Source: Plenodomus lindquistii (Eukaryota; Ascomycota; Dothideomycetes; Pleosporales; Leptosphaeriaceae). From it: DNA of 64,000 nt. The notes under the pieces are model-generated. The model saw nothing but the letters and a program-made list of their open reading frames with translations. It did not search any database and was not told the DNA's origin. The translations under genes were made by a program, and so were the position numbers. Where the stretch lies: positions 682,001 through 746,000 of the forward strand of contig JANUWI010000007.1 of assembly GCA_025504975.1 (NCBI GenBank), written 5' to 3'. This document shows positions 1 through 10,314 of this stretch, piece by piece (the first letter of the stretch is position 1; every line of letters starts with the position of its first letter).

Positions 1-743
1 CGCAGCTATTCTGCGCTCATATTCATAACAGCCCCGCCATCATGATCATCATCCATGGCCCTCTCTCATCACACCATACCACACCACACCTGTACTATAC
101 CCGGCGTTCTGGTCTCAAACATCTCAATTCCCACATCCTTAACACCCCTTCTTCAGTCTCAGGCATTGTAGCATATTGGATACCACACGAACAAAAGCTC
201 GTGCACTACCAGGGCGGCTGTCTTGCAAACTAATCATCTTTAACAATCATCGACACGGACATTTTGGTCTGTTAACGCGGGATTTTGGGCCAGCCTCTTC
301 CGTCACTTCTTGACCGGATCTGCTAGAGCACTTGGATTGACTGCCCATATAATGGACACTTCTGTTTTTTGGATACACTTTGGATTACCCCGATCTGACC
401 GTTTGGTTTTTGGGAGGTATGTGTGATGTCGTGATGATGTGTATGTGTATATGTGTGTGCGATCTGTCGTGATCGTGATGTGAAATGACATGTTGTGAGA
501 TCTGTGTGACGAGCGGTTGGGTGAGTCAGACAGGTAGAGTATTGGACGTATCTGTGCAGAAACATTCGTGCAAGATCACTCCAATGCGGAACCCACCTCT
601 ATACACCACACGACGAAGAACAATAACACAGCGTAATAGATGTAACCCAAGTTCAATAGACAAATCATTAACATTTTATCCACCGACCCTTCCTTCCAAC
701 GCCTTCGAAAATGCTCACCAACACATCAAACACCATGGTATAT
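1..743. other. 3' flank of ERB1, no gene seen
   Basis: No reading frame here looks like a protein. The stretch lies downstream of the minus-strand ERB1 stop codon and probably holds its 3' untranslated region. Around 418-500 there is a TG/GTGA-rich low-complexity patch. Confidence 0.5.
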
Positions 744-3107
744 CTAACACCACAACCTAACCGTCCCATCCGCGCCCGCACTAACACACCACGGCTCCCT
801 CGGATGCCACTCCACATCCATAACCCCCAAGCGACTCCGAACCTTATGCCCCCTCAACACCTTCAACGGCACAATCGTCGCATTCTCCATCAAATCACCG
901 ACAACCTTTCCATGAAAAATCTGCAAACTACCATCATCACTCGCATCCGCAAACAGCGGCAGCCCACCCTGATGAAACCTCACCGCGCGAATAGCCTCCT
1001 TGTGGAACCTTAGCGTCTTGTACGGTTTATTGCTGAGATCGAGGTCGTGCCAGAGGAGGCGTTTGTCGTAGGTGCCTACGATGATGTTGTCGCCGCCTGG
1101 ATGCACGTCAATGGATGATATCCATTTTGCACCTGGTTGTAGGACCTTGACGAGTTCTTGCTTGGCGAGGTCGTAGCTGCGGATTGTGTTGCGGGTTGCG
1201 ACGAAGAAGATTGCTTTGGAGGGGTGGAATTGCGCGGTTTGGGCTATGCCTTTGAGGCGGCGGAAGGGGAGTTGGGTGAGGTGTTTGGATACGGTGTGGA
1301 TTGCTACGGCGGTGGATTGGCCGCGTGGGGAGACGGTAGCGAAGTAGTCGCCGCGCCGGTGCCAGTTTATTATTTTGACGGCTGAGCGCACTTCGACTTG
1401 GATGAGGACGCCTTTGCTTTCGAGGCGGGTGCCTGGGCGGGACCATTTTCCAGGGGCGACTTTGGGGGGCTCGCCCGGGGCGGTGGTGCTGGGTTTTGAG
1501 GCGGCGTAGCCCCAGCCTGCGTCGAGGATGGAGCGTGAGGCTTGTTCGATGTCGGGGGAGAGGAGGGTAAAAGGGATGATTAGGTAGACGTTTTCGCCTG
1601 AGGCGGCTGCGACGATGCAGGCGTCTTTTGTGGGGCGCCATTGTACGGCGTCGACGGCTTCTTCGGAGGAGAGCTTTGCGTTCCAGACTTGGCGCCCGGT
1701 GAGGAGCTCCCAGATTCGTACGTAGCCGTCGTCTCCGCCGCTGGCGACGAAGATGCCATGGGGGTCGACGGAGATGCAACGTACGCGTCCTTCTTGGCCG
1801 CGGAACACGGCTGCGCAGGCTGTTGGGAAAGGCTTGAGGTCCTCTGGATCTGGTAGCTTGGGGAGGAGAGATTCGGGGTCGATGTTGAGTCGGTTTCTTC
1901 GTATACGTGGGGCAAGGTAGAGATCCAGACTGCGCTCGAATCGTTCTTTGACGAAGGTCTCGTATCCGGGGACCTTGCGCAACGCCTCGTAGTTCTTAGG
2001 CAGGAACTCCCGCTCGCGATCTTCCTCGTCCTGCTCCAGCCATGCTTGTTCCTCGGCCTTGTCTGGAAGGTACTCCGGGGGTGGGTGGTAAGAGGCCTCG
2101 TAGCCTGGCGGTGGCAGCTTGGGCGCAGGAATGTGCATCGTGTTGTCTGGCCGTGGCTTCTCGTTTGCCCATACATCGAAGTTGAACTCGTCCTGCTCTT
2201 CTTCTTGCTCCTCTGGGGGCTTGTAGGGCTGGATGCGACCTTCTCGGATAGCTTTCACGATCTTCATGACGCGCTTGGCCTCATGCTTTGAAGGAATGAA
2301 GCGGCGCTTGGGTTCGGGCGCTGCGCTGAGAGGCATGACTTCTTGGTTGACACCAGAGAAGTATGCAACCATTTCGGGGTAAGGATCGTAGCCGTCTTCG
2401 ACAACCTCGTTCCTTGTGAGCCTCTTCAGCACGTCCAGCTCTTCTTCTGACAGGTTTAGCGGCTTTCCAGTTTGGGGGTCTGTTAGGCCGGTCCAGCCTT
2501 TGGGTATGTCGATGCTGTCGAGGAGCGCATCCAGTGCCTCGCCCTTGGCAGGGCGCATGATCTTCTTGCCGTTGATGTCGTAGCCGATATGTGGGTACTC
2601 GTCGTAGTAGGTGAGGGGAATATTGCCAATGGTGTTGACTGCCTCGGCGTCGGAATCGTCAGACTCGTAGACTGGGTCGATCTCCTTGTAGATGTAGCGG
2701 GTGTTTCCATGCGCATCGGTGGTGACAGTGTAGTTGGGTTTGAGGTCCTCGTTGTCGGAGTCCAATTCGCCATTTGCGCCAGCATCCAAGTCCATGTCAT
2801 GGGTGGCCATGCCCTTTTTGCGCTGGAGGGAGCCATCGGAGGTGTTTAAGTTGCGAATCTGCTCGCGAATCTGCTTCTCGTCGCTATCGGGATCGTCTTC
2901 ATCCTCGTTTTCCTCGTCTTCGTCGGAAAGGCCCTCGATTACACTGCTTGCATCGGTATCTTCGTCCTCGTCTTGGCTGTCCTCCGAGTCGTCTTCAGAA
3001 TGCGACAGGATGCCCTCAAGAAGCCCGTCTGCGAGTTCCTCCTCCGAATCGCTCGGTGGGGGCGCCGGGCGGGTCACTACCTTTCTCTTGCGCGGATTGA
3101 CAGACAT
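744..3107 (-). CDS. ERB1: Ribosome biogenesis protein ERB1 (BOP1 family)
   Basis: This is an uninterrupted 787-residue frame. In the family, Erb1 joins Ytm1 and Nop7 in the nucleolar PeBoW complex and is needed for 27S pre-rRNA processing and 60S subunit assembly. The start is set at the methionine opening MSVNPRKRKVV; the frame stays open further upstream, but that part is not protein-like and would run into the shared promoter. The first 120 residues are acidic and serine-rich. A BOP1NT-type region follows, recognisable by NTIGNIPLTYYDEYPHIGYD, KPLNLSEEELDVLKRLTRNE and DGYDPYPEMVAYFSG. The C-terminal half is a WD40 propeller (GRVRCISVDPHGIFVASGGD; closing VEWHPREPWCVSAGADGTVRLW). Length matches yeast Erb1 (about 807 residues). 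It is divergent from PRP5. The family assignment is very secure. Confidence 0.97.
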   Translation of the reverse strand: MSVNPRKRKVVTRPAPPPSDSEEELADGLLEGILSHSEDDSEDSQDEDEDTDASSVIEGLSDEDEENEDEDDPDSDEKQIREQIRNLNTSDGSLQRKKGMATHDMDLDAGANGELDSDNEDLKPNYTVTTDAHGNTRYIYKEIDPVYESDDSDAEAVNTIGNIPLTYYDEYPHIGYDINGKKIMRPAKGEALDALLDSIDIPKGWTGLTDPQTGKPLNLSEEELDVLKRLTRNEVVEDGYDPYPEMVAYFSGVNQEVMPLSAAPEPKRRFIPSKHEAKRVMKIVKAIREGRIQPYKPPEEQEEEQDEFNFDVWANEKPRPDNTMHIPAPKLPPPGYEASYHPPPEYLPDKAEEQAWLEQDEEDREREFLPKNYEALRKVPGYETFVKERFERSLDLYLAPRIRRNRLNIDPESLLPKLPDPEDLKPFPTACAAVFRGQEGRVRCISVDPHGIFVASGGDDGYVRIWELLTGRQVWNAKLSSEEAVDAVQWRPTKDACIVAAASGENVYLIIPFTLLSPDIEQASRSILDAGWGYAASKPSTTAPGEPPKVAPGKWSRPGTRLESKGVLIQVEVRSAVKIINWHRRGDYFATVSPRGQSTAVAIHTVSKHLTQLPFRRLKGIAQTAQFHPSKAIFFVATRNTIRSYDLAKQELVKVLQPGAKWISSIDVHPGGDNIIVGTYDKRLLWHDLDLSNKPYKTLRFHKEAIRAVRFHQGGLPLFADASDDGSLQIFHGKVVGDLMENATIVPLKVLRGHKVRSRLGVMDVEWHPREPWCVSAGADGTVRLWC

Positions 3108-3383
3108 TTTTGGCGATATGGTGTTGTTCTGGCATTCACTGCTCACAGGTTGCACCTTCCCAAATTTTTTGGACGCCAAGATTTCGCTGCAGCTGCTAGC
3201 GCAACGCACGTGCGGAGGCATCAGCCAAGCAAAGCGCGACCCCGACTTTGACGTGGACGCAAACTCTCCACCGTCATTCACTCACACAAAGTGACGCGAC
3301 ACCTTTGGCACTCCCAATTAATTTATCTCGACACCGCCCGACTGCTCCACTGATCCCAGACAGTAATCCACCAACGAGCCGCA
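3108..3383. promoter_or_regulatory. Bidirectional ERB1/PRP5 promoter
   Basis: The start codons of ERB1 (minus) and PRP5 (plus) are only 276 bases apart, so both 5' leaders and promoters must share this interval. An AT-richer patch at about 3315-3330 could mark the PRP5 leader. No specific factor site was identified. Confidence 0.6.
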
Positions 3384-6300
3384 ATGGCAACACGCCATGC
3401 TGATTCTTCAAGGTACGACCGCGACCGAGGACGCTATTCTCCGCCCCGCCGTGCTCGCTCGAGGTCGCCTGCTGGCCGCCGGGACCGCTCGCGCGACCGC
3501 CATGCAGACCGCTATGGAGGGGGAGGCGGCGCCCCGCGTGTGAGGGACGACCGCGACCGCGACCGCCGGGACAGGGACAGAGGGGGGGACCGCCGCGATG
3601 ACCGCCGCGATGACCGCCGTGATGACCGCCGCGACCGTGACAGCTACCGCCGCCGCTCACGCTCACCAGGAGGGCGCAGGGACCGTGATCGTTCGCGCGA
3701 CAGGCACGCCGATCGCTACAGGCGTGGCGACCGTGACCGCGCATACGACGACCGCGACAGAAACGACCGGAGCCGCCGCTCTACATCACGCCGCCCTGGC
3801 TCATCACGGGCTTCTGCTACCCCTGCCCCAGATGTTAGGCGTGATCGGGTAGGCAGCGTATCGCGCGACGACAGAAAGAAAGACCCAGAGCAGGCAGCAA
3901 AGGACAAGCTGGCCGAGCGTGCTGCAAAGCTGGCCGAGTGGAAGAAGCGCAATGCAGAGCGTCTGGCTAAAGACAAGGCCGACACGCCAGGCACTGGAGC
4001 TTCGCCCGCCATCACGGCACCATCGACACCCACAGTTGCTGCTGCTTCACCCACTGCGAGTGAGGCAAAGACAGACACTCCCAAGGCTAAACTGCCCCAG
4101 AAGACTGCGACTGAAAAGGCCAAGCCTAAACAGCCTGAAAAGTCGACGTTCAAGATCGACGAGTCCGCTGCTGCGCGACCCCTATTGGCCAAGCCTGCAG
4201 GGAAGCCTGTCACCAATGCTGCTGTCAACCAGTCTGCGGTCAAGGCAAATGGCAACATTGGGGCCTTCGGTCTGAAAGCCAAGACTGCTGCAGAGGCCGA
4301 GGCTGAAAGCTCCAAGAAGGCATTGCTCGACGATGATGTCGACACCGGGAAGCGCAAGCTCCAGGTGCTCCCTACATTCACCCCTCTCGATGAACCCGAG
4401 CATGCAGCTGACGCGGACGAAGACGATGCCATGAGCGATATTGGCAGTGACGACGAAGAGAACAACGCACAACTCCAAGCTCGTCTGGAGGAACGCCGTG
4501 CAGAAATGGCAAATGCACATGCTGAGGCCGAAGACACTGCCATGGAAGAAGCCCCTGCTGCTGTCGATTCTGGCGAGAAGATGGAAGTTGACGATAATGC
4601 AGGCGCAGAAGAAGAAGAAGTCGATCCTCTGGATGCCTTCATGGCAGATCTCACCGAGACTCGACCAGCCCCAGCAGGTCCAGGTGAAGCCATGTTCAAC
4701 GACGATATCGAGCCTGAGCAGACATCTGTCGAGGCCGAAGATCTTCTCGCTCTTCGCGCCGCCAAGAAGAAGAAGAAGGAGGTGCCAACCATCAACCACG
4801 AAAAAGTTGAGTACGAGCCATTCCGCAAAAACTTCTACACTGAGCCAGCCGAGGTCACTCAGATGACACCAGAAGAGGTCGCTGATCTCCGCCATGAACT
4901 CGATGGCATCAAAGTGAAACCAGATGACGTACCTCGACCTGTCACTAAGTGGGCTCAAATGGGCTTGCTTCAAGCGACCATGGACGTCTTCACTCGCGTA
5001 CGTTATGAGCGCCCAACTGCTATCCAGGCACAAGCTATTCCCATCGCTGAGTCTGGTCGTGATCTCATTGGCGTAGCCAAGACCGGTTCTGGAAAGACAC
5101 TTGCATTCGGTATTCCTATGATTCGTCATATACTTGATCAACGCCCTCTCAAGCCTTCTGATGGACCCATTGGTCTTATTCTTGCTCCTACTCGGGAGCT
5201 TTCTTTGCAAATCGTTAGTGAGCTGAAGCCCTTCCTTAGTGCTTCCGGCATCACCATCAAATGTGCCTATGGTGGCCAGCCTATCTCCGATCAGATCGCC
5301 ATGATCAAGCGCGGCGGTATCCACATCCTATGCGCAACTGCAGGTCGTCTGATTGATTTGCTGCAGAGCAACTCGGGTCGAGTCCTCAACTTCAAACGCA
5401 TCACTTACGTTGTGCTTGATGAGGCGGATCGCATGTTCGACATGGGCTTCGAACCTCAAGTAATGAAGATTCTTGCCAACACCCGCCCAGACCGTCAGAC
5501 CATTCTCTTCTCTGCCACGTTCCCCAAGAACATGGCTGCTTTAGCTCGCAAAGCTCTAAGCAAGCCTGCCGAAGTCATCATTGGTGGTCGCAGTAAAGTC
5601 GCACCTGAGATCACTCAGGTCATTTCTTTCGTTGAGCCCTCTTACGAGAAGAAGATTGCTAAGACCCTTCTTCATCTCGGCCAGGTTTTTGCTGACAATG
5701 AGGACTCGCAAGTACTGATCTTCACTGAACGCCAAGAGACAGCCGAGGATCTTTTGTCCAAGCTGTTCAAGGCCAAGTACCTATCTGTGAACACTATACA
5801 CGGTGCAAAAGACCAGACTGATCGTAACGAAGCTTTGAATGACTTCAAGCAAGGTGTTCTCTCCATTCTTATTGCCACTTCAGTTGCAGCTCGCGGTCTT
5901 GATGTTCCTGGGCTGGCAATGGTTTTCAACTTCGACTGTCCAACACATTTGGAAGATTACGTTCACCGCTGTGGACGCACTGGTCGTGCAGGCAACAAAG
6001 GTACAGCCATTACACTGATTGAGAATCCCGGACAAGAACGATATGCCGTCCATGTTGTCAAGGCCCTCAAAGAGAGCGATACAGAAGTGCCTGAAGAACT
6101 ACAGAAGATGGCTGATACTTTCCATGAGAAGGCCAAGTCCGGCGCGGAGAAGTACTACGGTGGTTTTGGTGGCAAGGGTCTTGACAAGCTTGACGCTGCT
6201 CGTGCTCTCGAAAAGAAGACCCAGAAGCGTGCCCTCAAGATTGAAGGCGAAGAGAGCGACGAGGAAGAGGAAGTCAAGGTGGCCGCGATCAAGGCGCCCG

Positions 6301-6863
6301 AGGTTTCTGGTCCCGGTATTGCCAAACCTGCTGACACGCCTGCAGCGGAAGAGAATACACCATCCTGGATGAAATTGCTCAACAGCAAGATTGTCGTCAA
6401 CAAGACTGAGCGTTCTGACGCCGCCCCTACTGGTGCCCCTATGTCCCGTAGAGAGAAGGCCATGCTTGCCGCCATGAAGGTTGACGGCCGTCTTAGCAAG
6501 AAAGGCGCCATCCACGCCGGTCAGCCCATTGATAACAAAGGCCCCGACGCAGGTCTATATCACTCCACCATTGAGATCAACGACTTCCCGCAAAAGGCTC
6601 GCTGGGCTGTCACTAATCGTACAAACGTTGCGAAGATTCTCGAACAGACTGGAGTTTCCATCACCACGAAGGGCAACTTCTACCCCGCGGGCAAGGAGCC
6701 GGGAGAGACGGAGCTACCGAAGTTGTACATCTTGGTGGAAGGCGATACAGAGAACGTGGTCACGCAAGCTATGATGGAACTCACGCGTCTCCTGCGCGAG
6801 GGCACGATTGCAGCGGAGGAAGCCAGCACCACCAAGCCAACCGGTCGTTATAATGTTCTATGA
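3384..6863 (+). CDS. PRP5: DEAD-box pre-mRNA splicing helicase PRP5
   Basis: A 1159-residue intronless frame encoding an ATP-dependent RNA helicase. In the Prp5/DDX46 family the enzyme remodels U2 snRNP and promotes pre-spliceosome formation at the branch site. Residues 1-170 are an RS/RD-rich tail (DRDR, DDRR repeats). A lysine/alanine-rich and acidic linker follows, with the diagnostic DPLDAFM motif at 414-420. The helicase core shows the Q motif (RYERPTAIQAQAIP), AKTGSGKT at 565-572, PTRELSLQ, DEAD at 679-682, SAT at 710-712 and HRCGRTGRAG from 861. The C-terminal extension after the core has the KH-like region typical of Prp5 (STIEINDFPQKARWAVTNR). The start ATG follows GCCGCA. All catalytic motifs are intact. 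The DPLD motif separates it from other DEAD-box proteins. Confidence 0.96.
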   Translation: MATRHADSSRYDRDRGRYSPPRRARSRSPAGRRDRSRDRHADRYGGGGGAPRVRDDRDRDRRDRDRGGDRRDDRRDDRRDDRRDRDSYRRRSRSPGGRRDRDRSRDRHADRYRRGDRDRAYDDRDRNDRSRRSTSRRPGSSRASATPAPDVRRDRVGSVSRDDRKKDPEQAAKDKLAERAAKLAEWKKRNAERLAKDKADTPGTGASPAITAPSTPTVAAASPTASEAKTDTPKAKLPQKTATEKAKPKQPEKSTFKIDESAAARPLLAKPAGKPVTNAAVNQSAVKANGNIGAFGLKAKTAAEAEAESSKKALLDDDVDTGKRKLQVLPTFTPLDEPEHAADADEDDAMSDIGSDDEENNAQLQARLEERRAEMANAHAEAEDTAMEEAPAAVDSGEKMEVDDNAGAEEEEVDPLDAFMADLTETRPAPAGPGEAMFNDDIEPEQTSVEAEDLLALRAAKKKKKEVPTINHEKVEYEPFRKNFYTEPAEVTQMTPEEVADLRHELDGIKVKPDDVPRPVTKWAQMGLLQATMDVFTRVRYERPTAIQAQAIPIAESGRDLIGVAKTGSGKTLAFGIPMIRHILDQRPLKPSDGPIGLILAPTRELSLQIVSELKPFLSASGITIKCAYGGQPISDQIAMIKRGGIHILCATAGRLIDLLQSNSGRVLNFKRITYVVLDEADRMFDMGFEPQVMKILANTRPDRQTILFSATFPKNMAALARKALSKPAEVIIGGRSKVAPEITQVISFVEPSYEKKIAKTLLHLGQVFADNEDSQVLIFTERQETAEDLLSKLFKAKYLSVNTIHGAKDQTDRNEALNDFKQGVLSILIATSVAARGLDVPGLAMVFNFDCPTHLEDYVHRCGRTGRAGNKGTAITLIENPGQERYAVHVVKALKESDTEVPEELQKMADTFHEKAKSGAEKYYGGFGGKGLDKLDAARALEKKTQKRALKIEGEESDEEEEVKVAAIKAPEVSGPGIAKPADTPAAEENTPSWMKLLNSKIVVNKTERSDAAPTGAPMSRREKAMLAAMKVDGRLSKKGAIHAGQPIDNKGPDAGLYHSTIEINDFPQKARWAVTNRTNVAKILEQTGVSITTKGNFYPAGKEPGETELPKLYILVEGDTENVVTQAMMELTRLLREGTIAAEEASTTKPTGRYNVL
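3588..3635 (+). repeat. 12-bp coding tandem repeat in PRP5
   Basis: Four head-to-tail copies of the 12-mer GACCGCCGCGAT (the third has one T, the fourth ends in C) encode four DRRD units in the PRP5 N-terminal tail. The period is a multiple of three, so copy-number change keeps the frame. Confidence 0.85.
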
Positions 6864-8800
6864 TGCGGCATTCTACTCTTCTCAAAGGTACGATATATGC
6901 GTTTCGTGTCGCAGCCTTGCCAGGGCTGCTGACATTGCGTTGTTTTCATGCTCGGATCGTTGCGATTTCGCATCGGGAGGTTGTCTTCGATTTGGTCCAC
7001 CACATTTGGGGCGGTAGCATTGGGAGGTGTTCAAAAAGGCGCTGTCAACGGGTATCAAAATTGCATGCGAGACGGAGCATCTTTAACCTCCGCCGATACT
7101 TCGGATCAGCATCCAATGTAAGTTTCTCATCCACGACCAATACCGACCAGCATGACTAGACCTTACACTTCTCGCAGGGTTTAATAAGTCCTCGAGATTC
7201 CCGGTAATCGTTGGGCCTCCTGGGTACGGAATCGGACACTCTACCACGCCTCTTACAGACTCACAACCGCAATAACGAAATGCTCAGCTCGATCCGCTTG
7301 TCACTTTGCACTGTGCCTCGGTCCCAATACTTGGCTGACCGGTGTACGCCATGCATATTCAAATAACTTGATCAGCACATTCCGCGAGGTGGATGTTGGT
7401 GGTATTGCAGGTCAAACTTGTCGAATGGTTGGTTAGGGGACGGAGGATTTTGCAATGTGGAATCCAGATGTGGCTGTTTAGCCTCATGAACCCACCATAC
7501 ACCATAGCAATGAGAGACAAGATAAACATTCCAAGACAAGTGCTTGTATTGATTCCGCCAACGACGATCCTCGAGTCGAGTCAGGAACCGTACCCATCAT
7601 CGGTGAACTCCTTCTAGAATCATGTGCGTGACTCGATTATTTACCTTGCTGTTCCTTCATCGCCGCTAGAAAAGGCCATGTATACAAGCTAGAGTACACC
7701 GCTGTTATCGATGCTCCATCGATTCGAACGCACGGCACGGATCTCAAAGGGCGCCGAGCGCGCATACTTGCTTGCGCCGCCGTAGATGTGTACAGATAGA
7801 CAGGGTTCCGGTAGCCGCACAGATGGCGTACAGGTGATCTATACTTGCCAGGCATGGGGGTGCCATGTTCTCTGGCTACTAGCCGATGAGCATGCTTCTA
7901 GATGCAGATAGTTTTCCTAGGGTAGGCGAGTAAGGGTGGGGGGATACGACCGAGTATGGTAGACTCCACGGAGTGACAACGTGCGCTGAAGAAGGTTTGG
8001 ATTGGAGGGCCGTTGCGTGTGCTTTATAGTGTACTACGATGCTACTTTGAATGTGACTTTATTGATTGGATTACTCTATAAAATGCTAAGATGCTACCCC
8101 CATAGTGTCCTCCATGGTTGCCACGCTCCCACCGTGTCATGCTCAGATATGCCGCCAGTGCTCACAGTGCGTGTGCATCACAATAAACGCGCCATCCTTC
8201 GCAGAGCCAGGCGACTGCCCCGCCATATGCACACTCCATGACGCTGAACAAACGAACCTCGATCGAATCCGGTAGAGGAGTCCGAAGTCACGCTCTCGAT
8301 TTGCAAGCGCGGCGCGCCACTCTCGGCTTTACGCGCACATTCTGGGGAAGCCCTTGGAGCGCCCTGACGCGAGCTACCCTGAGCTTGAGGCGATACCGAA
8401 ATCTCGGGTGTGTGATCTAGGGCGGCAAAAACTGTGATATTGGGCTAGGGAAGATGGCCAGGGTCGATACTAGAAATGCGCGTGCGCTCGTTGTGCATCT
8501 ATTTCTTGGGTGGCTGAGCGGAGGAGCCGGGATGCTTGCGCGCGAAGAAGGAGATGCCCGAATAGAGGAACCCTCGTGAGGCAAAGGGCATGTGTATATG
8601 CAAGGGTTACGTGATGCACATCCAGATGGGACGCACTTGCCCTGAGGGAACGAGCGCCGTGTGTGCATGTGTGTTGGTGGCATGGCAGTCTGAAGGATTG
8701 GGAGTGTGGGTGTTTTCTAGAAGGCGACTGTGAATGGTCGACTGCGACGTGCATATTCTAGCGATAAGCGGGCGTTATGGCGGGTCCTTTTTGCTTTTCC
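6864..8800. other. Convergent intergenic region PRP5/PSF1, no gene seen
   Basis: This 1.9-kb interval lies between the stop codons of PRP5 (plus) and PSF1 (minus). Frames on both strands are short, lack recognisable domains and show no consistent splice pattern. It should contain both 3' untranslated regions. I see no RNA gene or element in it. Confidence 0.5.
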
Positions 8801-9621
8801 TCAGCTTAGACGCTGGAGGTATCCCTGTGCGATTAATCGCTCGACATCGCCTTGGCGGACGTAGAACTGGCTGTTCTTCGTGAGAGTGATGGACCTGCAT
8901 TGGTCTTTCGTTAATAATGTCCCCTCAAGTATTGGATCTATGCACGATGATGCAGTGCGTTGAGATGGAGATGGGGAAGACGGGTTTGGCGCGCTTTACG
9001 TACCCGTACTCAGTCTGAATCTCGCCCGCGTCTTTCAGTACCCGCACATCGATGAAGAGATCGCGCGGGGGCTCCAGACTGCCTGTAAGATCAATGTCTG
9101 TCCATTGCCCCTTGTACGCAGCGAGCAGATCACTGTATTGCCGCACGTACTCTTCCTCCTCAGGACTTAGGCTGCTTTCCTCGCCGCCTTTTCCACCCAT
9201 GCCTGCATCTCTTGGCCGCTCCCCGTTCGCGTCAGAATGGCTGGTGCCCTGTTGTTCGAGCACGTCTACACCGTCCCAGCAGTACTCTTCCAGTTTATCA
9301 CTGCGCACACGGTGGTACGCCAGTAAGCAGCGCTTGTTGCGGCGCATACACAGGTGGTTTACGAGCAACGCACAGGCGGTTTCGGGCTCTTGTGTAGGAT
9401 TGAATTGGCTGCCATATGGCGCAAGGATATTGGCAACATCCTTGTCGAGATCACGCACTTCCCGCACAATAAGGCGCACCAATTCTGAGGCATACGGAGG
9501 CAGGTGTGGAAGGGCCTGCGTACGTTTTGCATTTTGGACCTAAAATGCATTGTTAGAGTCTTGTTGGTATGAAGAATGAGGTGTTGATATTTACGAGCTT
9601 ATTGGCGGCTTCGCCGTACAT
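8801..9621 (-). CDS. PSF1: GINS complex subunit Psf1
   Basis: A three-exon gene (9621-9595, 9539-9004, 8894-8801) gives 218 residues. GINS (Sld5-Psf1-Psf2-Psf3) is part of the Cdc45-MCM-GINS replicative helicase and acts at origins and forks in the nucleus. Exon 1 encodes only MYGEAANKL. A 55-base intron follows, then VQNAKRTQALPHLPPYASEL and LVRLIVREVRDLDKDV, which is the conserved Psf1 start. The middle contains RRNKRCLLAYHRVRSDKLEE. Exon 2 ends inside ...IQTEYG at a GTACGT donor. After a 109-base intron, exon 3 supplies the conserved B-domain tail SITLTKNSQFYVRQGDVERL...GYLQRLS. Reading through the second donor instead would replace this tail by an unrelated one. Length fits fungal Psf1 (about 210). 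Confidence 0.95.
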
Positions 9622-10314
9622 CGCAAACTCTACAGCTGGAGTATGGTGTCACCTGATAGGGCCTGGGTTAACCTTGACAGTTGTCGCTGTCGCTTACTCT
9701 ACCGGGTTGGTTGGTGTTCAAGCTGTATGTCTGGGCAAAGTGTGGCAGACGAGCAGTGTGTATGTAGGTTGCAGTATCAAAAGAGGCAAAGATGATACGA
9801 TGTGATATGTTTGTGTTCGTTGTTCCTTCTGCTCATGTTGTGTGTGTGGCCCCTCACCTTCCTGGTGGCAGGCGCGTCCGCGTCGCGAATGACAGGTGGG
9901 GCGCAAACGCCACGTCCGTGCACTGATCGAGCAACCTCATCCGACGTGTCTCCAGCGCGGCTATGGCAATCCCTTCTCCGAGAATCGTTCCTTGACCAAT
10001 CAACGCATACAGCTTCTGCCATCGGATGTCCTCTTACACCAGAAGGGAGACCTGTTGATGTATCGGGACGCCTTCACAAGGAGCACACGAAACAGAATGT
10101 GTCAGATGGCATGCATTGCAACTACAGGACGACAGACTCGAAGGGTATATCTATTTGATTCTCAGACTATGTGTAGATGTCTGAAGGATGCCTCGCTACA
10201 AAACGCCACACCTAGGGCATGTATCAAAAAAACATAAGCGTTGTCGCTCAACCAACGCACTGCAATGTTAACGCAGCAAAGTAAAGGATCGTCCTTGTGC
10301 TTTCAACGAACGGC
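9622..10314. other. Intergenic region, no gene seen
   Basis: The 693 bases between the PSF1 start and the HMG-box gene stop contain only short unsupported frames. They should carry the PSF1 promoter and the 3' untranslated region of the HMG-box gene. Confidence 0.5.

Noticed and set aside
2734..3294. 186-codon plus-strand frame opposite the ERB1 start
   Set aside because: It is a serine-rich mirror of the acidic ERB1 N-terminus and has no independent support.
3716..5324. Two long minus-strand frames (370 and 380 codons) opposite PRP5
   Set aside because: They mirror the biased codon use of the PRP5 coding strand, have serine/alanine-rich or meaningless sequence, and PRP5 itself is intact with all helicase motifs.
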